Source: Nitrospirota bacterium
GTDB taxonomy: Bacteria; Nitrospirota; Thermodesulfovibrionia; Thermodesulfovibrionales; UBA6898
DNA length: 64,000 bases
Assembly (NCBI GenBank): GCA_021825365.1
Contig: JAKAHR010000018.1
Span: forward strand, 1 to 64,000
Reading direction: 5' to 3'
The notes beneath the pieces are model-generated. The model had not been told where the DNA came from, searched no databases, and saw only the letters and a list, made by a program, of their open reading frames with translations. Shown in pieces: positions 9,942-18,883 of this stretch (position 1 is the first letter of the stretch; every line of letters begins with the position of its first letter). A program made the position numbers and the translations under genes.

Positions 9942-10574
9942 TCATTTCACGAGATGCCCGATGCGGCCGAACCGGACCCATGTCTTGTCGCTGTCCCATG
10001 ACCAGTAGATAATCAGTGCCTTGCCCTTTATCAGGGAATCGTCGACAAACCCCCAGAACCTGCTGTCATAGCTCTGGTCCCGGTTGTCGCCCATGACGAA
10101 TATCGACCCCTTGGGCACGACCACCGGCCCGAAGTTGTCCCTGCGGTCCATCTCCCCGGGCTTGATGCTGCTGTCCACATGCTGGATATAGGGCTCCGAC
10201 AGCTTCCGGCCATTGACGAATATCTCTTTGTCTTTCCCGTAGATCACGTCGCCGCCGATCCCCACCACCCGTTTGATGAAGTCCCGCTTCGGGTCCTCGG
10301 GGTACTTGAAGACGACGATGTCGCCCCGCTGCGGCTTGCGAATCCCGGGCATCCGGAAGAGGTTGAAATCGGTAAACGGGATATCAACCGGAGTACCGAG
10401 GAGGAACTTGTTGACGAGGATGTGGTCGCCCACGAGGAGGGTCGGGATCATCGAGCCCGAGGGGATCTTGAACGCCTGTATGATAAAGGTCCGGATGACC
10501 AGGGCGATGACAAAGGCGATGACGACCGCCTCGATGGTCTCCCGTATGCTCGACTTCTTCTTTCGCTGTGTCAT
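9942..10574 (-). CDS. lepB: Signal peptidase I
   Basis: 210 residues. It cleaves signal peptides from exported proteins at the outer face of the inner membrane. One N-terminal transmembrane helix (about 12-32) precedes box B with the catalytic serine in [10 protein letters not shown] and box D with the general-base lysine in [13 protein letters not shown]; box E is [14 protein letters not shown]. The chosen ATG at 10574 overlaps the lepA stop as ATGA; the longer open frame inside lepA is a shadow. This coupling to lepA is the classic lepA-lepB arrangement. Confidence 0.95.
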   Translation of the reverse strand: MTQRKKKSSIRETIEAVVIAFVIALVIRTFIIQAFKIPSGSMIPTLLVGDHILVNKFLLGTPVDIPFTDFNLFRMPGIRKPQRGDIVVFKYPEDPKRDFIKRVVGIGGDVIYGKDKEIFVNGRKLSEPYIQHVDSSIKPGEMDRRDNFGPVVVPKGSIFVMGDNRDQSYDSRFWGFVDDSLIKGKALIIYWSWDSDKTWVRFGRIGHLVK

Positions 10575-12358
10575 TTGATCTTCAGGACCGCGAGGAAGGC
10601 CTCCTGCGGGAGTTCCACCCTGCCCACCTGCTTCATCCTTTTCTTTCCCTCCTTCTGTTTTTCGAGCAGCTTTCTCTTGCGGGTGATATCGCCGCCGTAA
10701 CACTTGGCGATGACGTCTTTCCTGAGGGGCCGCACACTCTCCCGCGCGATGACCTTGCTGCCGACGGCAGCCTGGATAACCACCTCGTACATCTGACGGG
10801 GAATGATCTCCCGGAGCTTTTCGGTGAGCTGCCGCCCCTTATAATACGCCTTATCCCGGTGAACTATCAAGGAAAGCGCGTCGACCGCCTCGCCGTTGAG
10901 GAGGATGTTGAGCTTGACGAGGTCAGACTCCCGATATCCCAGGAAATCGTAGTCCATGGACGCATACCCTTTGGTCAGGGATTTGAGCCGGTCGTAGAAA
11001 TCCCAGAGGATCTCGTTGAGGGGCAGTTCGTATTCCACCTTGATACGGTCCTTGCCGATGTAGGAAAAGTCCCTCTGCACCCCCCGTTTCTCCTGGCAGA
11101 GTTCGAATATCGGTCCGATGAAATCCTTCGGTACGAAGATCGTCGTCACGACAAAGGGCTCTTCGATCATCTCACACTTGTCGGGCAGGAGCGCGGGGTT
11201 TTCGATCAAGACGACCTCGCCGTCGCTCTTCGTCACCCGGTACACGACCGTGGGCGCGGTGCTCAGGAGGGAGAGGTCGAACTCACGTTCGAGCCTTTCC
11301 TGGATAATCTCCATGTGGAGGAGCCCCAGGAAGCCGCACCGGAACCCGAACCCCAGCGCAAGGGAGGTCTCCGGCTCGTAGCTGAAGGAGGCGTCATTGA
11401 GCCTGAGCTTGTTCAACGCGTCCCTCAGGTTTTCGTACTGGTGCGTCGAGGTCGGGTAAAACCCGCAGAAGACCATCGGCTTGATGTCTTTATACCCCGG
11501 GCATGGTTCCGTTACCGGTTGGGCCGCGTCGGTTATGGTATCGCCGATCTTTGTGTCATGTACGCTTTTTATTCCCGCGATGATATAGCCCACCTCCCCT
11601 GCCGAAAGGGAGTCCACCGGCTGCATCTTGGGCGAGAAGATCCCCACCTGCCCGACCTCGTAGGTGGTGTCCGTCGCCATCTGCCTGATCTTCTGGCCAG
11701 CGGCGACCTTCCCGTCGAAGACCCTCACCAGGACGATGACACCCTGATAGTTGTCGAACCAGGAATCGAATATCAGCGCTTTGAGGGGGCGGTCGTCCTC
11801 ACCGCCCGGGGGAGGTATCTTCCTGACGATCGCCTCGAGGATATCCTTGGTGCCGATGCCCTCCTTGGCGCTCGCGAGGACCGCCTCCGCACAGTCGATG
11901 CCTATCGCGTCTTCTATCTGCTCCCGGGTCTTGCCCGGTTCGGCGCTGGGGAGGTCGATCTTGTTGATGACCGGGATGATCTCGAGGTCATGCTCAACGG
12001 CGAGGTACGCGTTGGCGAGGGTCTGCGCCTCGACCCCCTGCGTCGCGTCAACGACGAGCAGTGCCCCCTCGCAGGACGCGAGGCTCCGGGAGACCTCGTA
12101 GGAGAAGTCCACGTGCCCCGGAGTGTCGATGAGGTTGAGGATATAGGTCTTCCCGTCGTCCGCCCTGTACAGCAGCCGGACAGCGTGGGCCTTGATGGTG
12201 ATGCCCCTTTCCTTTTCGAGGTCCATCGAGTCGAGGACCTGGGCGGTCATCTCCCGAGCGCTCAGGGCTCCGGTATATTCGAGCAGACGGTCCGCAAGGG
12301 TAGACTTGCCGTGGTCGATATGGGCGATGATCGAAAAATTGCGGATGTCTTTTATCAT
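10571..12358 (-). CDS. lepA: Elongation factor 4 (LepA) GTPase
   Basis: 595 residues, standard length. A ribosome-associated translational GTPase that acts during initiation or back-translocation. The P-loop AHIDHGKST is at about residue 11, the DTPGHVDF motif of G3 and [10 protein letters not shown] of G4 follow, and the LepA-specific C-terminal domain ends in a Lys-rich tail. Four-base overlap with lepB; 9 bp after the ROK kinase. Confidence 0.97.
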   Translation of the reverse strand: MIKDIRNFSIIAHIDHGKSTLADRLLEYTGALSAREMTAQVLDSMDLEKERGITIKAHAVRLLYRADDGKTYILNLIDTPGHVDFSYEVSRSLASCEGALLVVDATQGVEAQTLANAYLAVEHDLEIIPVINKIDLPSAEPGKTREQIEDAIGIDCAEAVLASAKEGIGTKDILEAIVRKIPPPGGEDDRPLKALIFDSWFDNYQGVIVLVRVFDGKVAAGQKIRQMATDTTYEVGQVGIFSPKMQPVDSLSAGEVGYIIAGIKSVHDTKIGDTITDAAQPVTEPCPGYKDIKPMVFCGFYPTSTHQYENLRDALNKLRLNDASFSYEPETSLALGFGFRCGFLGLLHMEIIQERLEREFDLSLLSTAPTVVYRVTKSDGEVVLIENPALLPDKCEMIEEPFVVTTIFVPKDFIGPIFELCQEKRGVQRDFSYIGKDRIKVEYELPLNEILWDFYDRLKSLTKGYASMDYDFLGYRESDLVKLNILLNGEAVDALSLIVHRDKAYYKGRQLTEKLREIIPRQMYEVVIQAAVGSKVIARESVRPLRKDVIAKCYGGDITRKRKLLEKQKEGKKRMKQVGRVELPQEAFLAVLKIK

Positions 12359-12367
12359 GTAAGCCGA

Positions 12368-13303
12368 TTACGCCGGAGGGATATCCCCGAGGGACATGAA
12401 GACAAGGCAGGCCGCGCCGACGACGCCCGCGTTGTCTCCGAGGGAAGACGGGATGATCCTGACGGAACTGAAGAGGTCCCTGAGTGACCTCCGCGATGCC
12501 TCCTTGATAGCCTCCTGCACATAGATGTTCCAGGCCCCCAGCAGGCCTCCGGTCAGGATTATCGCCTCGGGACTCATAATATTGATGAGATTGGCCAGCC
12601 CGATGCCGAGGTACCTGCCCGCATCGCGCAGTATCTCCCGGGAAAGCGTGTCTCCTTCGAGGGCCGCGTTGTAAATATCCTCGGGCGTCACCTTGTAGAT
12701 GCTTCCCTTGCAGCAGTCCTTGAGCAGGCTGTCCCCGCCCTTTTCGAGCATCGCGACCGCCTTGGCGGTCATGGCGCGGGCAGAGGCATAATTTTCAAGG
12801 CACCCCGTGTTGCCGCAGGGACACTTCTCACCCTCAGAGCTGATGCTCATATGGCCGATCTCCGCAGCCACTTCGAGAAGCTTGCCCTTGTAAATGATGC
12901 CGCCTCCGATGCCGGTGCCCAGGGTGATCATGACAAAATGGTCGAAGCTCCTGCCGGCGCCGCCGATCTTTTCACCGAGGGCAGCGGCATTGGCGTCGTT
13001 TTCTATGAATACCGGCAGGCCGAACCTGCGGTGCAGTTCGTGGACAATGTCGATGCCCTCGATCTCCGGCAGATTCGGCGACGCGTGGACGCGGCGCATC
13101 TTCCTGTCCGTAAGCCCCGCCACCCCGAGACCGATGCCGGAGACGCCTTCCCGCAGCATCTCCCGGACCGAGGTGTCGAGCGAGGCCATGATATCGGAGG
13201 AAGGGCGCTTGATCTTCCTGATGATCTCGCCTTCCTCTGATACGAGCGCAACCCTGAGGTTGGTCCCGCCAAGATCGATTCCTAAAGCGTATTTCCTGGA
13301 CAT
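12368..13303 (-). CDS. ROK-family sugar kinase, probably glucokinase
   Basis: 311 residues. ROK kinases phosphorylate hexoses such as glucose with ATP. The N-terminal phosphate motif is LGIDLGGTN, the catalytic aspartate is in ENDANAAALGE, and the zinc-binding CPCGNTGCLE motif with upstream GHMS is complete. There is no DNA-binding N-terminal domain, so it is an enzyme rather than a ROK repressor. It is the first gene of a long reverse run into lepA. The exact sugar is not set by these motifs. Confidence 0.88.
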   Translation of the reverse strand: MSRKYALGIDLGGTNLRVALVSEEGEIIRKIKRPSSDIMASLDTSVREMLREGVSGIGLGVAGLTDRKMRRVHASPNLPEIEGIDIVHELHRRFGLPVFIENDANAAALGEKIGGAGRSFDHFVMITLGTGIGGGIIYKGKLLEVAAEIGHMSISSEGEKCPCGNTGCLENYASARAMTAKAVAMLEKGGDSLLKDCCKGSIYKVTPEDIYNAALEGDTLSREILRDAGRYLGIGLANLINIMSPEAIILTGGLLGAWNIYVQEAIKEASRRSLRDLFSSVRIIPSSLGDNAGVVGAACLVFMSLGDIPPA

Positions 13304-13392
13304 TTTCCCTGAGGTATATCGAAAGAATTGTAGCTTTGAATTTTAACACATGTATTCCAGGAGAGTAAAGAAACGGGGGAACAAAGTTTCCC

Positions 13393-13422
13393 TTGACCTT
13401 TTCACTACCGACTTCATAGAAT
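13393..13422 (+). promoter_or_regulatory. Promoter giving a probably leaderless arsR-like mRNA
   Basis: TTGACC (13393-13398), 18-bp spacer, TAGAAT (13417-13422; 5 of 6 consensus). The ATG at 13430 lies 7 nt after the -10 box, so the expected start point is the A of the start codon or its neighbour. There is no Shine-Dalgarno sequence. Confidence 0.6.
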
Positions 13423-13429
13423 AGATACA

Positions 13430-13762
13430 ATGAAACAGAACAAGACGCTTTTCGAGCTGCAGTCCGAGGTGTGCAAGACCCTCGCAAGCGCCAAGCGGCT
13501 CGAGATCATCAATGCCCTGAAAGAGGGCGAAAAGACGGTGGGCGAGCTGGTCGAAATCCTCGGAGTCCCCAAGGCGAACGTCTCCCAGCACCTGGCGGTA
13601 ATGAGGCATAAGGGGATCCTCCTTTCCCGGCGTGACGGGGTCAATATCTACTACCGCATCGCCAACGCAAAGGTCATCCAGGCCTGCACGCTGATGCGGG
13701 AGGTCCTGACCGAGCAGATGAAGGAACGTTCGAAGCTCATCGACATCGTCTCCGGAGCCTGA
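13430..13762 (+). CDS. ArsR/SmtB-family winged-helix regulator
   Basis: 110 residues. The winged helix-turn-helix spans about 10-90, with recognition helix region VPKANVSQHLAVMRHKGIL and the wing GVNIYYRI. The usual metal-binding ELCVCD motif is missing; the only cysteines (near residues 15 and 80) do not form a known site, so it may sense something other than a metal or act through redox. Its -10 box abuts the start codon. The selD remnant starts 47 bp downstream in the same direction; whether they form an operon is unclear. Confidence 0.85.
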   Translation: MKQNKTLFELQSEVCKTLASAKRLEIINALKEGEKTVGELVEILGVPKANVSQHLAVMRHKGILLSRRDGVNIYYRIANAKVIQACTLMREVLTEQMKERSKLIDIVSGA

Positions 13763-13809
13763 TCTTTTCCCTCTGTTCCCGCCCGCCCTGCTGAGCAAGG
13801 AGGTAATCG

Positions 13810-14268
13810 ATGGATATCAAGCTGACAAGCCTTTCGAGTTGCGCCGGCTGAACGGCCAAATTCAGTCCTTCTGATCTGTCCCACGTGCTGGGGCAGCTGC
13901 CCCCCATAACCGACCCCCATGTCCTCGTCGGCTCTTCCAACGCGGACGATGCGGGCGTCTACCGGCTGACGGACGAGATAGCCGTTGTTTTGACGGCCGA
14001 CTTCTTCACCCCCATCGTCGACGACCCCTACTGGTTCGGCGCGATCTCGGCAGCCAACTCCCTTTCGGACATCTACGCCATGGGGGCAAGACCCGTGACC
14101 GCCCTGAATATCGCGATGTTCCCCAGCCAGCCGGAGTTCTTCGTGCCCGGCGAAAAGAGGGATTCGCTCATCGCCCGTCTCGAAGGAGAGGGCCTGCTTG
14201 CTGCATACATAGGCGATGTCCTTGATGACAGCGGCCGGGAAGGGACGAGGATCTTCGTCGAGAGGTAG
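13810..14268 (+). pseudogene. selD: Internally deleted selenide, water dikinase with Sec codon
   Basis: The gene starts at ATG 13810 after a strong AAGGAGGT. The N-terminus reads SSCAG-U-TAK with an in-frame TGA at 13849-13851, exactly where SelD proteins carry their catalytic Sec or Cys, followed by the catalytic Lys. Residues to about 107 match the N-terminal AIRS domain ([38 protein letters not shown]). The sequence then jumps in frame to what looks like the last 45 residues of SelD. Total length is 152 residues against about 345 for the family, so the glycine-rich GGHT region and most of the C-terminal domain are absent. Either an inactivated gene with an in-frame deletion, or a short form of unknown role. 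Confidence 0.8.
13876..13896 (+). promoter_or_regulatory. SECIS-like hairpin after the selD UGA
   Basis: An 8-bp stem with one G-U pair (13876-13883 with 13889-13896) closes a 5-nt loop CGTGC. The loop begins 33 nt after the UGA codon, within the 16-37 nt range used by bacterial SECIS elements, and has a G at its second position, as expected for SelB recognition. Confidence 0.6.
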
Positions 14269-14386
14269 TACGCCTCATCTCTGGTGGCTCCGGCGTCGAT
14301 CCCGCGTACTTCCGCCCTATTTCCCTTTCCTTTTGCCGGGCAAGCATTTATAATAATTTTTAGCTCTTTCCGAGCGTTACAGACTG

Positions 14387-14782
14387 ATGTTAGTCGGCTA
14401 TAATACCAACATCCCCTATAAGGGCAAGCTCTACCATGTCCAGACAGAGGACAACGGCCTCAAGAACCCGGTCATTATCACCCTCCTTTACTTCAAGGGG
14501 ACCATCCTTGCCGCCAAGAAGATGAGCTATGCCCATCTTGCCTCAGTGGCAGGGTACAAGGAGCAGGTGAGGGAGCTCATGAAAGAGCAGCACAAGAGCA
14601 TGATGAAGGAACTGATACAGGGGAAGCATACCGCTGCGTCCGACGAACAGGAGCCCGGGGAGCCGCAGGCCGGGGCACCGGCTGCGGAAGTGCAGGAGCA
14701 GGCGGGTGCGGACCCCAAAGGCCGGATATCGAAGAGCCTCGACGACGTCCTCCTCGACTACATCCTCAAGAGGGGCGAATAG
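14387..14782 (+). CDS. Conserved-looking unknown protein before ftsE
   Basis: 131 residues. The N-terminal 50 residues look like a compact beta-rich domain (YNTNIPYKGKLYHVQTED motif); residues 55-80 form a charged helix and 80-112 are a disordered Ala/Glu/Pro/Gln stretch before a short C-terminal helix. I do not recognise a named family. It ends 6 bp before ftsE, so it is probably part of the ftsEX operon. A TATAAT box at 14349-14354 would give a leader of about 26 nt. There is no good Shine-Dalgarno sequence. Confidence 0.65.
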   Translation: MLVGYNTNIPYKGKLYHVQTEDNGLKNPVIITLLYFKGTILAAKKMSYAHLASVAGYKEQVRELMKEQHKSMMKELIQGKHTAASDEQEPGEPQAGAPAAEVQEQAGADPKGRISKSLDDVLLDYILKRGE

Positions 14783-14788
14783 CAGGAG

Positions 14789-15457
14789 ATGGACCTTATA
14801 CAGTTTCAGGCCGTCGGCAAGGACTATGACAACCAGACCGCCCTGCGGGACATCACCCTGTCCGTCGGCAAGGGCGAGATGATATTCATTACCGGCCCTT
14901 CAGGCTCGGGAAAGACCACCCTCCTGAAGCTCGTTTACCTCGCCGAAAAGCCGGACCGGGGAGCGATCCTGATCGGCGACGTGGAGATGGAAACGCTCAG
15001 GGAGGCCCAGATACCCCTGCTCCGGAGGACCATCGGCGTGGTCTTCCAGGATTTCAGGCTCCTCGACAACAAGAACGTCTTTGAGAACATCGCCATCGCC
15101 CTGCGGATTCGGGGCATCTCTGAAAAAGAGGTGAAGACAAAGGTCTTCGATACCCTCAAGATGGTGAACCTCAGGCACAAGGCGGACGCCTATCCCCGGG
15201 CGCTTTCCGGCGGTGAGCAGCAGCGGGTGGTCATATCGCGGGCGATCGTGGCGGACCCCACGGTGCTCCTTGCCGACGAGCCGACCGGCAACCTTGACCC
15301 CGGCACCGCGGAGGGAGTGATGCGCATCTTCAAGGAGATCAATGCGCGGGGCACGACGGTGCTCATCGCCACGCACAACAGGGAACTCTACCGGAACACC
15401 GGGAGGCGGGTCTTCACCCTCGATTCCGGCAGCCTGGTCGGGGAGGTGCGCGGCTGA
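14789..15457 (+). CDS. ftsE: Cell-division ABC ATPase FtsE
   Basis: 222 residues, the family length. It powers the FtsEX complex, which controls peptidoglycan hydrolases at the septum. Walker A is GPSGSGKTT, the Q-loop is [13 protein letters not shown], the signature is LSGGEQQRV and Walker B is [12 protein letters not shown]. The [12 protein letters not shown] stretch is typical of FtsE. Its stop overlaps the ftsX start by one base. Confidence 0.96.
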   Translation: MDLIQFQAVGKDYDNQTALRDITLSVGKGEMIFITGPSGSGKTTLLKLVYLAEKPDRGAILIGDVEMETLREAQIPLLRRTIGVVFQDFRLLDNKNVFENIAIALRIRGISEKEVKTKVFDTLKMVNLRHKADAYPRALSGGEQQRVVISRAIVADPTVLLADEPTGNLDPGTAEGVMRIFKEINARGTTVLIATHNRELYRNTGRRVFTLDSGSLVGEVRG

Positions 15458-16332
15458 TGTCCCTTCCCTACGGAGCGACCCTTGCCCTGCAGAGCCTGAG
15501 GAGGGAAAAGTGGATCAACCTGATCTCGGTCCTGACGATAGCCTCGGCCCTGCTCATCATCAGCATCGCGGTCTTCGTGGTCTATAACATCGATGCAGCG
15601 ACGCGGAGCCTGCCGGAACGGTTCTCGATGGTCCTGTACCTTGACGACGATATACAGAAAGACCGGGTCGACGGCATCATCTCGACGCTGCGCAGGAACA
15701 GCGCGGTGCGTTCGGTGCGCTACATACCGAAAGATGAAGCGCTCCGCGAACTCAAGGCCGTCCTCAAGAACTCCACCTACGTCTTCGAAGGTCTTGACGA
15801 AAACCCTCTCCCCGACACCCTTGAACTGAAACTCAGGAAAGAGGCGGTCGGCCCCGAGGCGGCGAGGAAGCTTTCGGATGAGGCGCTCAGGATCAAGGGC
15901 GTCAGGGAAGTGGACTACGGAGAGAAATTCCTCGCCACCCTGCACAGCCTCAGGACAGGGGCCAAGACCGTCGGCATCGTGCTCATCGTCATCCTCTCCA
16001 CCGGCATCGTCTTCGTCTGCTACAGCACGGTAAAGATACTCTTTTACCGGAGGAAGGATGAGATCGAGACCTTCAAGCTGCTCGGTGCGACCCGGGCGTT
16101 CATCCGCGCACCCTTTCTCATCGAAGGCGGCGCCATCGGCCTCGCGGGGGGCCTGATCGGTCTGATCGGCATCTTTGCGTTCTATTATGCGGTGCTTCTC
16201 CGGCTGAGCGTCTCCATGCCGGTCTTCAAGGCGGTGCTCTTCCCCTCCGGGCTCTTTCTCTTCCTGCCGGGAGTCGGTATTTTTCTCGGGGTCACCGGCG
16301 CTGCCGTCGCCCTGGGAAGGTTACGCTACTGA
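15457..16332 (+). CDS. ftsX: Cell-division membrane protein FtsX
   Basis: 291 residues with four predicted transmembrane helices: one at about 22-45 and three in the C-terminal third (about 168-190, 215-240, 262-285). The extracytoplasmic domain lies between helix 1 and helix 2 (about 46-165), where FtsX contacts its periplasmic partner. The FtsX/MacB-type permease fold fits. It is tightly coupled on both sides: one-base overlaps with ftsE and with the EnvC-like gene. Confidence 0.95.
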   Translation: MSLPYGATLALQSLRREKWINLISVLTIASALLIISIAVFVVYNIDAATRSLPERFSMVLYLDDDIQKDRVDGIISTLRRNSAVRSVRYIPKDEALRELKAVLKNSTYVFEGLDENPLPDTLELKLRKEAVGPEAARKLSDEALRIKGVREVDYGEKFLATLHSLRTGAKTVGIVLIVILSTGIVFVCYSTVKILFYRRKDEIETFKLLGATRAFIRAPFLIEGGAIGLAGGLIGLIGIFAFYYAVLLRLSVSMPVFKAVLFPSGLFLFLPGVGIFLGVTGAAVALGRLRY

Positions 16333-17462
16333 TGTTCGTTGTCGTTGCCTTTCTCCTGCTCTTCATCCTGCCTTCCACCGTGCCTGCCGCCGGCCCTGAA
16401 GAGGAATACAAGAGGCTCCAGGAACGTCTGCATGAGCACTCGCGGAAGCTGAGCGAGGCGCAGCACCGGGAGTCCTCGATCCTCGGGGAGATCGAGGACG
16501 TTAACAGGAAGATGGGGAAGATGGAGGCCGACCTCCGGAAATACCGCAGGGGTCTCTCCCAGACCGAGACGGAGATCGCCATCCTGAAAGCCGACATGGC
16601 GGCGACGAAATTGTCGATCCAGAAACGGAGAGAATGGATACGGAGAAAACTGCGGGCGATGCACCGGTTCGGCTTTTCAGGCGATACGGTCATTTTGCTG
16701 CTGAGCGCGGCCGACCTGTCACAGATGATGCGCGTGTGGAAGTACCTCGAAAGCATCTCCGTCTACGAACATGGCGTCCTGACGGCATACAACAACAATC
16801 TCCGGATGCTCCGTGAAAAGGAGGAGAAGCTTGAGGTCCTCCTCGCCCAATTGAAGACAACGACCGAAAAGATCAGGGGCAAGGAGGATGAGCTCGGCCG
16901 CCAGAGGAAGTCGAAGGAGGTGCTGCTCACCTCCGTCAGGACGGAGAAGGCGTCGCATCAGAAGATGATCAGTGAGTTGCGGGAGGCCTCGCGAAGACTT
17001 CTTGATATCATCCGGGAGTCCTCCAAGACAGACACCTACGCCGGGACCGGATTCCCCCGCCTCAAGGGAAGGCTGCTGTGGCCGGTTGAGGGGAAGATCG
17101 CCATCCCGTACGGCTCCCAGAGAGATCCGCAGTTTGAGACACCGGTCTTCAGGAACGGTGTACACATACAGACATCCGCCAACGCCGACGCCCGCTCGGT
17201 CTATGAGGGCAGGGTGATCTTCGCCGAGTGGTTCAAGGGATTCGGGCAGCTGATCATCGTCAACCACGGCAACGGGTACCATACCCTGTACGGAAATCTT
17301 TCCGAGATTTTTTCCCGGGTCGGAGATATAATAAAAGAAAACCAGGTGATCGGGAAGGTCGGCACGTCGGGAGTACTCAACGCGCCGGGGCTCTACTTCG
17401 AGGTTCGTTATAAAGGCAAACCGCTCGATCCGACGCAGTGGTTACGCCACAGGCGGAAATGA
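16332..17462 (+). CDS. EnvC-like murein hydrolase activator with degenerate LytM domain
   Basis: 376 residues. A signal peptide (about 1-20, ending VPAA) is followed by long coiled coils (about 22-235) and a C-terminal LytM/M23 domain (about 255-376). In active M23 enzymes zinc is bound by H-x-G-x-D and by HxH in the last motif; here the first is RNGVHI and the last is GLYFEVR, so the metal site is lost while the HGNGYHTLYG loop remains. That is the pattern of EnvC, which activates amidases rather than cutting murein itself. The one-base overlap with ftsX supports a role as the FtsX partner. Confidence 0.9.
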   Translation: MFVVVAFLLLFILPSTVPAAGPEEEYKRLQERLHEHSRKLSEAQHRESSILGEIEDVNRKMGKMEADLRKYRRGLSQTETEIAILKADMAATKLSIQKRREWIRRKLRAMHRFGFSGDTVILLLSAADLSQMMRVWKYLESISVYEHGVLTAYNNNLRMLREKEEKLEVLLAQLKTTTEKIRGKEDELGRQRKSKEVLLTSVRTEKASHQKMISELREASRRLLDIIRESSKTDTYAGTGFPRLKGRLLWPVEGKIAIPYGSQRDPQFETPVFRNGVHIQTSANADARSVYEGRVIFAEWFKGFGQLIIVNHGNGYHTLYGNLSEIFSRVGDIIKENQVIGKVGTSGVLNAPGLYFEVRYKGKPLDPTQWLRHRRK

Positions 17463-17480
17463 TGCAGGAGGTTTCTTCAG

Positions 17481-18767
17481 ATGAGAAGTAAAAAGGCGTT
17501 GGTCTGGGTGCTCGTCGTTGCGGTAGCTGCGATCGGAATCTCCATCGGGAGGCTGTCCGTTACCAGCGTCAGCGCTGCAGGGGAAGGGTATGAAGAACTC
17601 AAGACCTTTACCGAGGTCCTCTCGATGGTCAGAAAGCACTATGTGGAGGAGGTCAAGCCCAAGGACCTGATCTACGGGGCGATCAAGGGCATGCTGAGTT
17701 CCCTTGACCCGCATTCCGCCTTTATGCCGCCCGAGGCTTACAAGGAAATGCAGGTGGAGACAAAGGGCGAGTTCGGGGGCCTCGGCATCCAGATAGGGAT
17801 GAAGGACAAGGCGATCACCGTCATAGCGCCGATTGAGGACACGCCCGCCTACCGTGCGGGGATCAAGGCAGGCGACAAGATCGTCAAGATAAACAAAGAA
17901 TCCACCCAGGACATGACCCTGCAGGATGCTGTCTCGAAGATGAGGGGAGCGCCCAAGACCCCGGTGACGATCAGCATCGTGCGCGAAGGACTGGATGCGC
18001 CCCAGGACTATACAATCGTCAGGGACATCATCAAGATCAAGAGCGTGAAGTCCAGGGTCCTTGACAGCAAGATCGGCTACGTAAAGGTAAGCCAATTCCA
18101 GGAGATGACCTCGTCCGATCTGGCGGCTGCCATGAAGAAGCTCGAGGCCGAGAAGATCGGCTCCCTCATCCTCGACCTCAGGAACAACCCCGGGGGCCTG
18201 CTTAACAGCGCGATCGACGTATCCAGCCAGTTCCTGCCGAAGGGCAAACTGGTCGTCTATACCAAGACGAGGTCAGGCGATAAATCCGAGTTCTTCACCG
18301 AAGGAGACCATGCCTTCACCTTACCCATGATCGTGCTGGTGAACCAGGGGTCAGCGAGCGCATCGGAGATCGTCGCGGGTGCTCTCAAAGACTGGAACCG
18401 GGCGGTCATCCTCGGGGTACAGACCTTCGGCAAGGGCTCCGTCCAGACGGTAATACCCCTTTCGGACGGCGCGGGACTGAGACTGACTACCGCAAAATAC
18501 TATACGCCCAAGGGCACTTCCATACAGAACACGGGCATCACTCCGGACATCGTGCTGAAGCTGGAGGCGAAAAACGGGGCGAAGGAACATCCGGTACTGA
18601 GAGAAAAGGACCTCCAGCGCCACCTGCGGAACGAGCAGACGGAGCCGAAGCCCGAGGAAGTCGAGACGGCCCCCATCGAGGTGGATGAGAAGGACGACAT
18701 ACAGCTCCAGCGGGCGGTTGACATCCTCAAGACCTGGAACGTCTTCAAGGAGATACCCAAGTCATAG
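17481..18767 (+). CDS. C-terminal processing serine protease, S41 family
   Basis: 428 residues, CtpA/Prc type. An N-terminal signal or anchor helix (about 6-30) is followed by a PDZ domain (about 90-175) with the GGLGIQIG ligand-binding loop, then the S41 protease domain. The nucleophile is in QGSASASEIVAGA and the general-base lysine in FGKGSVQT, about 25 residues later. It degrades or trims envelope proteins from their C-termini; in other bacteria such proteases regulate murein hydrolases, which fits its place 18 bp after the EnvC-like gene. A strong terminator follows. Confidence 0.94.
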   Translation: MRSKKALVWVLVVAVAAIGISIGRLSVTSVSAAGEGYEELKTFTEVLSMVRKHYVEEVKPKDLIYGAIKGMLSSLDPHSAFMPPEAYKEMQVETKGEFGGLGIQIGMKDKAITVIAPIEDTPAYRAGIKAGDKIVKINKESTQDMTLQDAVSKMRGAPKTPVTISIVREGLDAPQDYTIVRDIIKIKSVKSRVLDSKIGYVKVSQFQEMTSSDLAAAMKKLEAEKIGSLILDLRNNPGGLLNSAIDVSSQFLPKGKLVVYTKTRSGDKSEFFTEGDHAFTLPMIVLVNQGSASASEIVAGALKDWNRAVILGVQTFGKGSVQTVIPLSDGAGLRLTTAKYYTPKGTSIQNTGITPDIVLKLEAKNGAKEHPVLREKDLQRHLRNEQTEPKPEEVETAPIEVDEKDDIQLQRAVDILKTWNVFKEIPKS

Positions 18768-18776
18768 CAGCCGGAA

Positions 18777-18811
18777 ACGGGGTCCCTCTGCACGGAGGGG
18801 ACCCCGTTTTT
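18777..18811 (+). terminator. Rho-independent terminator of the ftsEX-ctpA unit
   Basis: Inverted repeat ACGGGGTCCC / GGGACCCCGT (18777-18786 with 18798-18807) followed by a run of five T (18807-18811). It lies 10 bp after the ctpA stop. Confidence 0.85.
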
Positions 18812-18868
18812 CTCCTCCTTCAGGCGTGAGTCTTCCCCTTCCCCGGTTCAGTTCGATGACTCTCCTGT

Positions 18869-18876
18869 GATATACT
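18869..18876 (+). promoter_or_regulatory. Extended -10 promoter of the exonuclease gene
   Basis: The string GATATACT with the preceding T gives TG-A-TATACT, an extended -10 element. The -35 region is weak (TTCAGT). The ATG at 18884 is 7 nt after the box and has no Shine-Dalgarno sequence, so a leaderless transcript is expected. Confidence 0.45.
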
Positions 18877-18883
18877 CTTTGGC

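Noticed and set aside
10568..12487. 639-codon open frame on the plus strand
   Set aside because: Antisense shadow of lepA; no recognisable domain and no ribosome site.
13849..13851. TGA read as a nonsense mutation splitting selD
   Set aside because: It sits exactly at the catalytic Sec/Cys position of SelD, with a SECIS-like hairpin at correct distance, so selenocysteine is the better reading.
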